A stretch of 64,000 bases of DNA from NCBI GenBank assembly GCA_006247105.1, contig CM016925.1, forward strand, positions 2,542,001 through 2,606,000. Reading direction: 5' to 3'. Below, piece by piece: positions 17,270-28,600 of the stretch. This DNA is from Giardia muris. Its lineage: Eukaryota > Fornicata > Diplomonadida > Hexamitidae. Every line of letters begins with the position of its first letter. Position 1 is the first letter of the stretch. Both the position numbers and the translations under genes were made by a program. Below the pieces are notes generated by a model that was not told the origin of the DNA, did no database searches, and worked only from the letters and a program-made list of their open reading frames with translations.

Positions 17270-20200
17270 TCAGCTCTCCGATGAGTCTGTGGCTTGAGGG
17301 TCTGTCTGCTCGGTGTCGATCGTATCTATATAGGTTGGCTCAGATTCTGTACTTCCGGAGGCTTCGTTATGATAACTACGGTCCGCATGCAGTTCACGAC
17401 GTTCGGACCCACCATTTCTACGGTTCTCGAGGTGCTGAAGGTATTTCCTGTTATTTTCTGGAGAAATGGTAAGCTGAAGAGTCGCTACGTACTCTATTGA
17501 GGATAGAGAGGTAGGGGACTGGACGGCTTCCGTACTAATGTTCCAGCTGGCTCTAACGACCTCGAACCCGGTCCTATCGACGTAGGGGAATGTTGAATCC
17601 TCAACGATGGCCTGGCAAATGTACCAAAGAACGCATGCAGGTTCCTGTCGGCTTGGAAACATCAGGTTGATGATGTTACGGACAAGGAAGTTCCCCAGAT
17701 CGTTCTCATATTGTCCCGAGATGAGATAGACGGCATCATCGGCCGTTTCCGACATCGGTTGGTATGCAATTTCATTATCTTCGAGATATTCGTGTCCAGA
17801 CTTGATGAGCTCGCAGTTCCGTGCTGCTAGGATGTCCAGGACGGTCGTGTATACAACTAGAAAGTCTGCGGAGATCAAACGCGTATGGTCGCTCCTTGGA
17901 GCCATTTCCCCAAGAGCCTTCTTCGTAGTCGTCCTAACACGGTCTGCAAGCCCGGAAGAACCATACCTTGAGGCCTGATACATGACCTGTTCCTCCTCAC
18001 TTCCATAGATCCAACCGCCCTGGCTTTGGCCTTGGTTCTGACTTTTGCATTGATACTGAGTGATGTACCTATTGATCGGAGAGGTTGAGTTGAGAGTACC
18101 TTCCTGCAAGCTGGTGCGATATAGGTCGACGTTAGCGACAGCGTTGTGGAAAGGGATTTTGATCCCCATAAGATACGTCCTATTAGCCCCAAGCATATCA
18201 AGGACCTTTCCGACCAGAGGTATCATTCGCCGTCGCCGTTCTCCAGTGATGTGCTTCTTCACGATGTTAAGACAGGTTCTAAAGGCCTTTCGTTGCCGTG
18301 GGATCTTGTGACAGCTGTCCAGGAGCATCCGATTCATCTTTATCCTAGTCGCAAAGGACTGAAGCGCCGATTGCGTCATCGAACGTACGTCGTTCTTATC
18401 AAGACGCGTTAGAACCTCCGTCGGAATCCGCTTCCGAATCCGTTGATGTGGTGTCACAACACCCGCCGCATAATCGGGGAAGTAGTCCACGTCCGTTGCG
18501 AGTGCAAGTTGAAGGCCACGAGGCCTAGAGATCTTGATGATGAGGTCTTGGATCGCATCTCGATAGCTTTCCCACCCATCCTTCCAGCCATCAATATGCT
18601 CATAGTATGCGAAAAAGGTAGGGTCTTCGAGGATTGTAAGGTCCGGGTCCAGGTCGAAGCGTACGAAATCGTCATGAAGCGTTCGATAGACGCTAAGAGA
18701 GGGGATTCGAAGGATCGCTCTGGCAAGAACCTTCATCCTTGAGAGAATTGCTCCTTGGGGCGGTTCACCGACAAGGATAAGACCGGGCGCGGAAATGATC
18801 TCATCGACCTGATTCAGTGTCAAGTCACGTTCGGAGGAAACAAAACCGTCAATTATCATCAATCTCAGCAGCTTTGTATCAATAATGTCCGGGTACTCTG
18901 ACGCCCAGGTCGGTGGTGCTGGACAAAGAGATTTGGGTAAACGAAAATCCTCGTCCTTAACGATGCTTTCAAGAAGAAGCATCGTATAATGGGCACGACA
19001 AATGTCTATTGACGGGAGGGTTACGGACATGAAAGGAATGGTCGCCGCAGATGTACGTGAGGCGTGCAAGGGGTCAATATTGTGTCTTACGCAACACTGC
19101 TTACAAAGCTCTAAAATGTTCATGCATAGCTGTCGCATGTTAACCTCGCTCCCAACCAACTCCGCAAGCTCCGGATCCGATGCAAAGAGACGCGCAATAT
19201 GATTTGGCGTTAACGTTCCGAACCGTCTGATAAACCGAATAATCCGTTGGACGTCTCGTCTTTGAAGAAAGGGGAAGCTTGCCAAAGAGACGTCCGGTAT
19301 CCCCTTTGTGTCGGGCATCAACGGAGATTCTAATCCTAAGGGCTCCATTTGCATCAAATTGCTCCAGAAGTCCTCATCCGCTAATGGTTCCTCCTTTGAA
19401 GCCAAAGTGCTAATAGGCGCCTCAAGAGTCGGTAACTTACTAGGGTTCATAATGGTGACGTCCGCAATGTGTACAGAATGCGTTGGAGGCCCCTTACTAA
19501 GCGCTTCTGCTTGGTCCAAGACATACTCAACATCCATAGAATCCGTTGGAATATTAGTAACGGTGGTATTGGCCGTCATTGACATCCCAAAAAGCCTCTC
19601 AGCACCAAAGCGTACGGTCTGACGTAGAAAATGCTCACCATTCTCCCCAATAGTCGTCCCGGTCCGCGCGCGATCCAAAGTGACTGTCGACAAAGTGTCC
19701 GTCTTAAGCATCTCGCCTTCCTCATTGATAACAGAGCTAATGTTATCGACTATTGGCAACGCCTCTTGCGAGTCATCAATGTCTCGGCTCTGAGTCTTCA
19801 GTACTGGCTCGGATAGAGATTCGTCCTCAGCCGTCTTCCCCTCCTTTTGAATAATGGCATAGTCTAAGAGCAGCTTCTTATGGCCAATCTCAAGGATTCG
19901 TTCCTCAACGCTCCCCTTAGTGATCAGACGGTAGACCACAACAGGGTTTGATTGCCCGATGCGGTGTGCACGCCCGGCCGCTTGTAAGTCGTTCTGCGGA
20001 TTATAATCCGCATCAAAGATAATGACGCGATCTGCAGTCGTCAAGTTGATCCCCTGTCCACCTGAACGAGTACTTAGGAGGAAGATGAAGTCTTGAGATC
20101 CACGCTCGTTAAAGGCGTTAATGGCGCGACGACGTTGCTCCATGGTCATTGAGCCATGCATCCGTTGGTAAGTGAACTTCTTAAGAAGGCAATAACGCTC

Positions 20201-23200
20201 AATAAGATCTAGGGTCTTGATGAGTTGGGAGAAGATGAGCACACGATGTCCATCACGCTGCATACGCTCGAGTACCCTATCAAGGACCTGGAACTTCCCA
20301 CTTCCAGCCAGGATGTCGGTCAAGGACGCCGTTTGCAGCTCCAGGTCATGCAACAGGTACGGGTGATTGCAGATCTTACGTAGCTGCATCAGCAAGTTTT
20401 GAAGCTTGACGGTCGTCCCCACTCTTGAGGTGAGCATGGTGTAGTTCTGCTCAAGAACCCAATGCGTGTAACGCGCCTGCTGTGGCGTCATCTCCATGCG
20501 AAGGATAAAATCGAACTTTGGTGGGATACTCCTTTCAACTGCAGACTTGACGCGGCGAAGGATGTAAGGTTTGATCGCATTCCTAATAGAGTCGACGCGT
20601 GATTGATCGCTCAGAAGATCCTCGTTATTCCCAGCCTCTCCTAGGCTGGTGAAGGCCTCCTTGAATGCTTGAACGTCCTTTGCTCCAGTACGCGCAAACT
20701 CCTCCAAGCTATTGAAGGTCTCCGGCTCGACAAAGTTCAGAAGGTTAAACAACTCATCGATCGAGTTCTGTATTGGCGTCCCCGTTATAAGAAGCTTCGA
20801 GTCTGTGACAAACTTCGAGAAAGTCGCCACCCGATGGGTTGCGGAGTTTTTCAAGCTGTGTGCTTCGTCAATGATGAATAGCCGCCAAGAGAAGGTCATT
20901 AGAAGGTCCTCGTGTCGAACTGCGATCTGTGGCGTTGTTAAAAGGATGTGAAAGCGTGGAACGACGCTCACCCCCTTGAGTTGTTCCCGCGTGTCATCAG
21001 AATCTTCCGAATCAAGAAGAGCTGATGGGTCAAGAAAGAGTTCTGTATCGATAATGACATCTCTGTCCTCCTTTGTCCCTATCAAGGTCACCACGGTCAA
21101 GGAAGGACACCAATCCGATAAGGCCGTCTGCCATGCGTCCAGGATTGATACGGGGACGATGATGAGAAAGGGTCCTGGAACATGAAAGCTGTAATAAAGC
21201 GCGGAGATGAACGCAATGGTTTGGATCGTCTTCCCGAGTCCAAGGTCGTCGGCAAGAATCGCACTCTTGTGCTCCAACCAACGCCGTAATAAGAACCGAA
21301 CACCTTCAATTTGGTGCTCTCTCAATTGCAAATGATCGCTAACATTGACGAAGAATGACGGATGTGGAGAGGATAGAAGCTGATCCAACTCGGCAGGGGT
21401 ATATGATGGACGCTGGTTGAAGCGTACATGCTTCTTGTTCTTCAAAGCCGTTTTGATGGATAGGGATCGGCACTTGAATTCGCCAACAAGCTTGGCAAAT
21501 AGTTCCTGGCCAACGCATGGGTGAGCGACAAGATCTTCTCCATATTCCGCTGTGGCCTTTGAATAAGGAAGGTCACGCCATTTGACCATGAAGGTGCGAT
21601 TACTAAGTCTCGTGATGGACGACATGACACGTCGAGAGCCGTTAGTGGGGTCGGAATCCTTGCCGGATAAGAGTGCAAGGTACCCATCTTCATCTAGATG
21701 CGTGTTATGATACAGCTCCGGGTCGTTGAAGTTCAACTCCGTGACGAGCGTCGTACTATACTGATTCCATTCAAATTGGGGGTAATAATGGAGGGACCCA
21801 TCCGGGATCCCCTTAATAAAACTTCCCGCGAAGGCTTGCGAGTACCGAAGGTTCAGCTCCTTATCGGTCCGCATATACGTGAGTATCTCCTCGAGCTTCC
21901 GGTTATACGCTGCTGAAGCTTCGGCGTTGTCACGGAAGCCAAGGATCCGCTCGGGGACCATGAAGCTATGGATTTGTAGCTTCTGCGAACGTATCTGCTC
22001 CTTAACCTCTTCCTTCGTCGCCTCGTCGATATCCCGGTTTCCTAGGAACGACTGGATCCTCTCGTACTTCTTCTTGTACGCTCGAACCTTCGCAAACGAA
22101 GAGAGGTGCTCTATGTACTCCTCAAGCTCCCAGGTCGAGTGGCAATGCGCATACCCCTGCCACTTGATCAAGTAGACGTAGATCTGCTGGTCCTCGGTGT
22201 CGGAAAGGTTCTGGGCCAGGACGGTCTCCGAAAGGACGCTTAGCTCCTCCTCTCCAAGTTCCTCCTCCGTTTCGCTGGAATCGGACAACTTTGACGTTAG
22301 AGGGACTCCATTCTCTAGAGGATCAATGTTCGCGAGGCTTATATGCTGGGGCTGCTTCGTAGCCGGAGCGCTTTGACGCGCCTTAGAACCACCGGTATCC
22401 AGTTCAATTATATCATTGACATTACGTAGATCGTCGTAAAGAAAGTCGATCCGCACGGTGGCAAGGCCACCATCGCTTTGTCCAACACGGGAGATGTTTC
22501 GAGGCAAAAGATAATCATACTTCCCGATGAGGCTTTGGTCTACCTCGGGACGGATGAGTAAAGAGGGAGTGTACATCCAAGCAAGACGCGTCGGGATACG
22601 TTTGCAATCAAGAACACACTCGATGACGCTTTCCTCATAATCCTCAACGTCCGGATCAATGGTGTTGTCATCGGCGCTAGTGGATGAGGCTGGCCTATCG
22701 GTGAGCGTGGGTGCCGAAGATTCGGTCGTATCAGTCTCAGTATAGGACGTATCTGCAGCACTACCACCTCCGGTGGCGGGCACGCCTTCAAGACCTCGAC
22801 GACGTAGTGGGACATTTGCATCCTGATGTACACGCGTGTAGGACTTCGTCCAGGACATATCTCTCAGTTGTGACATCACTTGAGATAGCTGCTGGAGTTG
22901 GATGTACGCGTTACTGATTGGCTGCTGAAGCTCTGCAAGCTCCTGCTGGATGGCGGCAATCTTGTCAAGGATTGCCCGGCCCCGGCTCTCGTATGCGTCC
23001 CGTTCAGGGTTGCCCTCCGGATGAGTGATATATATGCTATAGATTTGGTTATACTCCTCCTTCATATGGGCAAGCCGAGCACTGGACTCATTATGACGGT
23101 GCATCAGGTGGTCAAAGTGGCTTTGGAGGTGCATGTACTGAGTGGCATGCTTAGTATATTCAGTATTCTGGACCGGGAGAGAATTGACTCGAGCGCCACC

Positions 23201-24505
23201 CAAACGACCCGCCTGCTCGGGCCCAGACACAATGAACTCGCTGAAGTACACCTTGTATGATTCAAATGCCGAGTCGGTCGGTGGAAAAAGTCCTCTGTCG
23301 AGCATGGGGCGGTAAACGTTGTAGGATGGGTCGTACAAGTACCGGCGCCGAAGATTCTCCAGGCCTAGAAGAAGAGACTCGCGGTCGGGATAGGCATTGC
23401 CTTGAAGGAGCGGTAGAAGGGTGTTGCTGATCTCGACACAGATCCCTTGGATGTAACGCGTATCGATGGAAAGAGAGCGGAGACATGCAAAGACGCTTTG
23501 GGAAGGATAACCGTTAGGAGATGCGTCGAGCCGTAGATAGAGGTCATATGGCGCCCCAATATAGACGTTGACGGTGGCCCTTTTGAGGAAAAAGATGTAT
23601 TCGTAAAAGGTCCGACGGATCTCTGCGACAGTCTCGGCGGGAAGGGTATGGAGATTAAGAAGGACGGAGATAAGGGCCTTCTGAGTATGTGGACAAAGTA
23701 ACACAAAGCCAAGACAGGTGTTAGTGAAGGGTGTTCCTGGCGGGAGTAAGCGAAACGATTGTGTGAGAACCTCGACATGATCTGCCTGGATCGCAGAGCT
23801 ATTGCCGACGCTGATGTTTGTGGCGGGCATGGAGAGCCGAGAACCAAGAAAGGCCACGACATCGTTGTACATTTGAGACTGCTGCGCAGGTGTTGTAAAG
23901 AGAGGGGAGATGGGAAAGCGATTGGCGGTGAGGAAGGTGGTATAAAGCTTCTCGATCTCGACCGTCATTGGCTTATTGCTTGTGGCATGGTAGGCAAGTA
24001 AGAGATAACCAAAGACGGTCCGGAGTTGGGAGAGGCTATCGATCGGACTACATGGAGGGTCACTTGCCAGGTTCTTGTTATGTTGAGCCATCAAATGCTC
24101 GTAAACGGCTTGAGGCTGCTGGTTCAGCAGGCTGACGGCGTAGCCGAGCAGTTGGCTAAGGTAAACGGCCTGCTTCTGGCGCGAATCATCCACTACTAGA
24201 GAATCTCCGCGACGATACTCAAGATATCTTTTGATTAGTGGGTCCCGTGTGGCAAGTTCGCAAAGACGACGTTCGGCCAGCTGGTGCACCTGGGCATTGA
24301 AGTCCCGGACGCGCCGTTGCTGCTCGGGATTCAGTCCCTGGCCGTCCTGCTGCAGTAGAGCCGCGATCTCAGCCGCAAGGGCGGGGTTCTGGGTCCGAAG
24401 CTCCTGGAGCCGCTGCTGGGCGCACTGGTGGCAGAGGAACGTGTATTGCGTCTCGACCTGGCGCAGCTCGTCCCCTGTCAGAGGTGGTGACGCTATTGAG
24501 GCCAT
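17270..24505 (-). CDS. CHD-type chromatin remodelling ATPase
   Basis: 2411 residues, the largest gene in the window. Nuclear SNF2 ATPase that slides or evicts nucleosomes. Order: Gln-rich helical N-terminus (1-600), acidic Ser/Thr linker (600-760), chromodomain 1 (YLIKWQGYAHCHSTWE, about 780), a divergent chromodomain 2 (FMVKWRDLPYSKATAE, about 968), SNF2 N-lobe (REHQIEGVRFLL about 1062; ADDLGLGKT Walker A about 1090; IIDEAH about 1215), helicase C-lobe (STRSGGQGINL, QAAGRAHRIGQ, about 1490-1520), then about 850 residues probably holding SANT/SLIDE-like helices. Tandem chromodomains before SNF2 define CHD. Walker A reads DDLGLGKT instead of DEMGLGKT, a mild change. Chromodomains usually read methylated H3; the aromatic cage cannot be confirmed by eye. 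Confidence 0.93.
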   Translation of the reverse strand: MASIASPPLTGDELRQVETQYTFLCHQCAQQRLQELRTQNPALAAEIAALLQQDGQGLNPEQQRRVRDFNAQVHQLAERRLCELATRDPLIKRYLEYRRGDSLVVDDSRQKQAVYLSQLLGYAVSLLNQQPQAVYEHLMAQHNKNLASDPPCSPIDSLSQLRTVFGYLLLAYHATSNKPMTVEIEKLYTTFLTANRFPISPLFTTPAQQSQMYNDVVAFLGSRLSMPATNISVGNSSAIQADHVEVLTQSFRLLPPGTPFTNTCLGFVLLCPHTQKALISVLLNLHTLPAETVAEIRRTFYEYIFFLKRATVNVYIGAPYDLYLRLDASPNGYPSQSVFACLRSLSIDTRYIQGICVEISNTLLPLLQGNAYPDRESLLLGLENLRRRYLYDPSYNVYRPMLDRGLFPPTDSAFESYKVYFSEFIVSGPEQAGRLGGARVNSLPVQNTEYTKHATQYMHLQSHFDHLMHRHNESSARLAHMKEEYNQIYSIYITHPEGNPERDAYESRGRAILDKIAAIQQELAELQQPISNAYIQLQQLSQVMSQLRDMSWTKSYTRVHQDANVPLRRRGLEGVPATGGGSAADTSYTETDTTESSAPTLTDRPASSTSADDNTIDPDVEDYEESVIECVLDCKRIPTRLAWMYTPSLLIRPEVDQSLIGKYDYLLPRNISRVGQSDGGLATVRIDFLYDDLRNVNDIIELDTGGSKARQSAPATKQPQHISLANIDPLENGVPLTSKLSDSSETEEELGEEELSVLSETVLAQNLSDTEDQQIYVYLIKWQGYAHCHSTWELEEYIEHLSSFAKVRAYKKKYERIQSFLGNRDIDEATKEEVKEQIRSQKLQIHSFMVPERILGFRDNAEASAAYNRKLEEILTYMRTDKELNLRYSQAFAGSFIKGIPDGSLHYYPQFEWNQYSTTLVTELNFNDPELYHNTHLDEDGYLALLSGKDSDPTNGSRRVMSSITRLSNRTFMVKWRDLPYSKATAEYGEDLVAHPCVGQELFAKLVGEFKCRSLSIKTALKNKKHVRFNQRPSYTPAELDQLLSSPHPSFFVNVSDHLQLREHQIEGVRFLLRRWLEHKSAILADDLGLGKTIQTIAFISALYYSFHVPGPFLIIVPVSILDAWQTALSDWCPSLTVVTLIGTKEDRDVIIDTELFLDPSALLDSEDSDDTREQLKGVSVVPRFHILLTTPQIAVRHEDLLMTFSWRLFIIDEAHSLKNSATHRVATFSKFVTDSKLLITGTPIQNSIDELFNLLNFVEPETFNSLEEFARTGAKDVQAFKEAFTSLGEAGNNEDLLSDQSRVDSIRNAIKPYILRRVKSAVERSIPPKFDFILRMEMTPQQARYTHWVLEQNYTMLTSRVGTTVKLQNLLMQLRKICNHPYLLHDLELQTASLTDILAGSGKFQVLDRVLERMQRDGHRVLIFSQLIKTLDLIERYCLLKKFTYQRMHGSMTMEQRRRAINAFNERGSQDFIFLLSTRSGGQGINLTTADRVIIFDADYNPQNDLQAAGRAHRIGQSNPVVVYRLITKGSVEERILEIGHKKLLLDYAIIQKEGKTAEDESLSEPVLKTQSRDIDDSQEALPIVDNISSVINEEGEMLKTDTLSTVTLDRARTGTTIGENGEHFLRQTVRFGAERLFGMSMTANTTVTNIPTDSMDVEYVLDQAEALSKGPPTHSVHIADVTIMNPSKLPTLEAPISTLASKEEPLADEDFWSNLMQMEPLGLESPLMPDTKGIPDVSLASFPFLQRRDVQRIIRFIRRFGTLTPNHIARLFASDPELAELVGSEVNMRQLCMNILELCKQCCVRHNIDPLHASRTSAATIPFMSVTLPSIDICRAHYTMLLLESIVKDEDFRLPKSLCPAPPTWASEYPDIIDTKLLRLMIIDGFVSSERDLTLNQVDEIISAPGLILVGEPPQGAILSRMKVLARAILRIPSLSVYRTLHDDFVRFDLDPDLTILEDPTFFAYYEHIDGWKDGWESYRDAIQDLIIKISRPRGLQLALATDVDYFPDYAAGVVTPHQRIRKRIPTEVLTRLDKNDVRSMTQSALQSFATRIKMNRMLLDSCHKIPRQRKAFRTCLNIVKKHITGERRRRMIPLVGKVLDMLGANRTYLMGIKIPFHNAVANVDLYRTSLQEGTLNSTSPINRYITQYQCKSQNQGQSQGGWIYGSEEEQVMYQASRYGSSGLADRVRTTTKKALGEMAPRSDHTRLISADFLVVYTTVLDILAARNCELIKSGHEYLEDNEIAYQPMSETADDAVYLISGQYENDLGNFLVRNIINLMFPSRQEPACVLWYICQAIVEDSTFPYVDRTGFEVVRASWNISTEAVQSPTSLSSIEYVATLQLTISPENNRKYLQHLENRRNGGSERRELHADRSYHNEASGSTESEPTYIDTIDTEQTDPQATDSSES

Positions 24506-24584
24506 TTGCTCCCAGTTTTTTGAGGCCGCCTAAAAAGATACTTCAACTTATGTTGTCTTGGATGCCAACAGAAACAAGCTTTTT

Positions 24585-25271
24585 TTACGATTGAAGTAAT
24601 CCGCAGGCAAGTATGCTAGGGTTGATATAGAGGCGGGAGATGGTCCTAGGAATGACCTGGCGTGAGAGCTGACATAGGGTGACGAGTGTACGGTAGCAGG
24701 TTTGAGCCTCCTCTTTGGAAGAGAACTCTATCAAGGCCTCATCGCCATGACCGGTAAAACTCTCATGACTATTCCTATATAGGACCAAGTGAATGGCGGT
24801 GGCGTAAGGGAACGCGTCGTCGATGACGACTTGAGAAAGCTCCGTGTCAATGATATGGTCTGACGTCTGTATAGAAAGCCTCCGATCCCGAATGATTAAC
24901 GCGGCCGAGATGGCGACATGTGGGCCCACCGAGGTCGTACATGAGAAGACGGACTCATGAGGAGTATGAACTGCTGAAGAGGAGCTCTTATTAGCTTGTG
25001 AGGAATGAATATCTTTAACGAACGCTGAAGCGTTATCAGTCCACAGGAGTATGATCCCAGCCTCGAGATGAATTCTTACAAGCTTTTGAGAACAAGCATC
25101 GACCTCCAAGGAAAGGATGTTAGCATAGGGTATGGTCAGGGCAAGTGGATGATCATGCTCGTCGACTTCAAGATAGAACATAATGAGGCCCGTGGGCAAT
25201 ATCGTACAAGCTAGGCTATAGACTCTACGGTTTGCACAGCATAGTACCAGGTACCTATCATGCTCCCGCAT
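24585..25271 (-). CDS. Unknown protein, 228 residues, possible PH-like fold
   Basis: No family recognised. The first about 110 residues alternate short hydrophobic strands (YLVLCCANRRVYSLACTIL, then LIMFYLEVDE, ILSLEVDA, LVRIHLEAGIILLW) in a way that resembles PH/GRAM domains. A second strand-rich part covers about 135-215. A short Ser-rich linker separates them. No signal peptide. It lies between CHD and the TM2 gene on the same strand, 79 nt and 36 nt away. Confidence 0.65.
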   Translation of the reverse strand: MREHDRYLVLCCANRRVYSLACTILPTGLIMFYLEVDEHDHPLALTIPYANILSLEVDACSQKLVRIHLEAGIILLWTDNASAFVKDIHSSQANKSSSSAVHTPHESVFSCTTSVGPHVAISAALIIRDRRLSIQTSDHIIDTELSQVVIDDAFPYATAIHLVLYRNSHESFTGHGDEALIEFSSKEEAQTCYRTLVTLCQLSRQVIPRTISRLYINPSILACGLLQS

Positions 25272-25307
25272 AGATTATGTATTTCTTTCTCTCCCCCTTC
25301 TGTATTC

Positions 25308-25637
25308 TCAATTAGGTGGGCCATCATCACTAGTCTCATAGACCTGCTGTACCGCTGGTAGGTCCATGGTGCTGTGTAGAATCGTCTCCTGTCCAAACTC
25401 CCCTAATAATTCAGCATCTTGTCTATTAATTGCATCAATAATCAAGTTAACCTCCCAGACGAGCAATGGGATGAGGAAGAGGTCTGTTACCCACCCGATC
25501 AAGAAAATACCAGCTGTGAATAGATAAATGAACCCTAAGTCGTATTGATAGAGATAAAACTGATGCCCACCGAAGACCCCTAAGAAGAGCCAGTAGACGT
25601 AGCACACCAGTATCGAGCGTCGCCGTATCTGTACCAT
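25308..25637 (-). CDS. TM2-domain membrane protein
   Basis: 109 residues from ATG 25637; longer versions would need a GTG and would overlap the divergent gene. After a basic N-terminus (VQIRRRS) come two membrane segments separated by a short turn with the TM2 signature: YWLFLGVFGGHQFYLYQYDLG, then a second hydrophobic block containing GWVTDLFLIP. TM2 proteins are small and widespread in eukaryotes and bacteria, and their biochemical role is not settled. The C-terminal about 40 residues are acidic and probably cytosolic. The T/A-rich stretch at 25669-25677 may serve both this gene and the surface-protein gene that diverges from it. Confidence 0.85.
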   Translation of the reverse strand: MVQIRRRSILVCYVYWLFLGVFGGHQFYLYQYDLGFIYLFTAGIFLIGWVTDLFLIPLLVWEVNLIIDAINRQDAELLGEFGQETILHSTMDLPAVQQVYETSDDGPPN

Positions 25638-25677
25638 CCTTGGCTCCCACCTAGGTCTATGACCGATGCTTTTAAAA

Positions 25678-28600
25678 ATGAGAACTGTAATCTTCGTCTT
25701 TTTCACATGCCTCTGTTTATCCACGAATGCCCTCGCCTCCTACGATTGCGACACCCCTCAGCAGCTCTCCAGTAGTGCGGACTTTGACCTCTTTCTTCGT
25801 ACTTGCCCGTCTGGCAGCGCCTCAATTCAAACAGACTTGTACATTAATATCTCAGCACCTTATCCATCCTTCTCAGGAAGCTTGGACTCCGAGAACAAGA
25901 GCATATACGTAATCCTGGATTCCAATACCACCACCTTAAGCCTCTTTGAAACCTTTTCCGGTTCTCTTAAGAATGTTACGTTCCACGTCACAATCCCCTC
26001 AATCGGGTGGAATCATAAGCTCGTTGGTGGTCTTGCTGGTGTTTTGAATACCACTAGCTTCGAAGATGTCACAATTTACACAGATATCAGTGGTTCTACA
26101 AACTTGAACCCGGATCAATCGATGAAGTATGTGGGTGGTGTAGCGGGGATCGCATATGCCATGCCTGATAGCTTGGTCGTTAGTTCGAACATACTTTTGA
26201 CGCTTGTTACCGCTACAGCTGGTGGAATCGTCGGTGTGTATTTACCAGATGTTAAAACCAATGATAATCATACTAACACAAAGTTTCTTACAAAGAACCA
26301 TGCAGTTGAGGCTAATATCACGTGCTTATATTCCGAATGTGTTGTTGGCTTATTTATTGGAAATACCACTGGAGGCGTAGCAAATAGTGTGGCTACAGGG
26401 ATGTTATATGTCGTCGGTAATATTGATAGCGCCATTGCCGTCGGTGGTGCAGTTGGCGTCTTAGGATCTTCTCTCTTGAATATTTCCATTACTTTGAGTG
26501 AGTTTCTAGTTCGACAAGCACATCAAGATGGTACGGCGGCTGGTGGCCTAGTTGGACTTGCCACTGGTACGTTCCTTGGAAGTATCCTAATCGACTCTTG
26601 TTCAGTTATAATTGATACCGCAAATACTGATTCTACTATCTTCTTTATGGGTGGAGCTATTGGTTTAGCCGAAGGGGTTATCCTTACACGTACCTCCATT
26701 CAAATCACTGACCTTACAGCCTCTCAAACTATTGGAGGATTGATTGGACAAGCACGATCATCTCTTATCGCCGAGTCCCATGTTAAGCTTGGAAATGTTA
26801 AGGTAATCGGGGTGAAACGTCGTCAAGTCTTCAACCGTGGCTATTCCGAACAATACTTTCTAGCTTTCGAACCTTATGATAACTTCGGAGGCTTACTTGG
26901 TATGGCCTTCGGGAGCACTCAATTATTGGATTCAATGGCTTACGTTGGAACCCTCAATTATACAGCCAGGAGGCAATCGGTCTTTGGTGGATTGGTTGGA
27001 ATCGGGTATGACTTCGATACGAGACGCTGTTCCTGTGCTTATGAGCATGTCATCTTTAACCGTAGCGATAATGTGATCACTGGGATCATTAGCCAGGACG
27101 ATCAAGCGGTCCTCACATCTGGTGGGCTTTTAGGACTAGTCCTTTCAGACGGTTCTAACTTCAATGGCTTAGATGGTTCCTATGGTATCTATCGCCGTGT
27201 GGAGATATATGACTTCTGTGCCCCCTATGCGGCAAATAATAGCATCGTTCTAGGAGGACTGCTAGGCTCTGCAACCTCTCTTTTTACAACTCGCTCAACC
27301 CCAATCGTCATTAGTACATCCTATGTCCTCATGACGGTGGAGGTGACCGAGCCTTCAGAGTGTGTCAATAATAGCCGCTTCCTTTTCGGAAGTCTTTTCG
27401 GTTATGATTCAACTAATCTATCATTCCAGAATACCTTTTCTCGAGTCAACTTGTCGACAAACGCCCTTAGCTTTGATAGCTACACATCAGCAGATGACCT
27501 CGTCTATGGGATTGGAATCCTTGGAGGTTTATCCTTCGATGAGTTCATCGACATCGAGAATTCTTACGTCAACCTTACTGCGCAATACGTCGAAGGTTTA
27601 ACTGTCGCTCCTCTATCCTCGTTACAACTCATGGTCGGGGCCTATGTTGATAACATCTGCTATTCTTGTAACCGAGTGTATGTTATTCTTCCCGTGGGTG
27701 ATATTCAGACGGCAATTTCCATCAGTGTGACTAATTCTCTTTTAGAGGAGACCTATGACTTCTCCTTTTCCACGTATTCCCATTGGACCTTCCTATCGGG
27801 TGTTGGCCCCTATTTGCAATACGTCCCCATGTATACTCCTGGACCTAGGGTCTCCTTTGACTCATGGAATGGTGACCTCCAGGTGGCTCTTAATATGGCA
27901 GTATTCGGATGGGATACCACACACATCTATATGAAAAACCAGGACTCCACATTTCCTCTCCTAGATATGCGTTTCTTGCAATCCTGTTCAATCCCAGGCT
28001 GTTCCGTTTGTAATGGAAGTACTTGTATGGCTTGTTCAGAGCCGAATTATTTGACAGATTCCGGTTGTGTTCCATGTCCAGAAGAGTGTTCATCATGTAC
28101 ACCGTCGTATCAGATTTACGCTCCTGTTCAAGAAACTGATAACAAGACATGTACGTACTGTATCCTGGCGCGGTATGCTCCCGTTACCGATCCGACTGAC
28201 CCTAACTATGGACATTGTAGTCTTTATCCCACCTGTAAGTTGGATAATTGTCTCAGGTGTAACACAACTGATTCATCAAGATGCGCGCTCTGCTATCCTG
28301 GGTATGTCCTAACATTAAAGGGGCTTTGCTTACCCTGTGCCAACGATTGTTATCTTTGCACATCTACAACTGATTGCTCTCTCTGTAAGAATGCTTCCAT
28401 CCTTCCTATTTCAGGCCTTTGCACATACACTAATACTTGTCCTGGTACCTCGTGCATCTTCTGCACCCCTGATAACCCAAATATTTGTATTTATTGTGAT
28501 GATCAAGCCGTTGGAAGCGGTGCTGATAGATTGAAGCCGAATCAAGATGGGATTTGTGATTGGAGTTCTGATAGGTGTACAATCCCCCATTGTTTCTCCT

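Noticed and set aside
23365..23862. 165-codon minus frame inside the CHD gene
   Set aside because: Overlaps the CHD gene on the same strand in another frame, with no independent start box and no recognisable fold.
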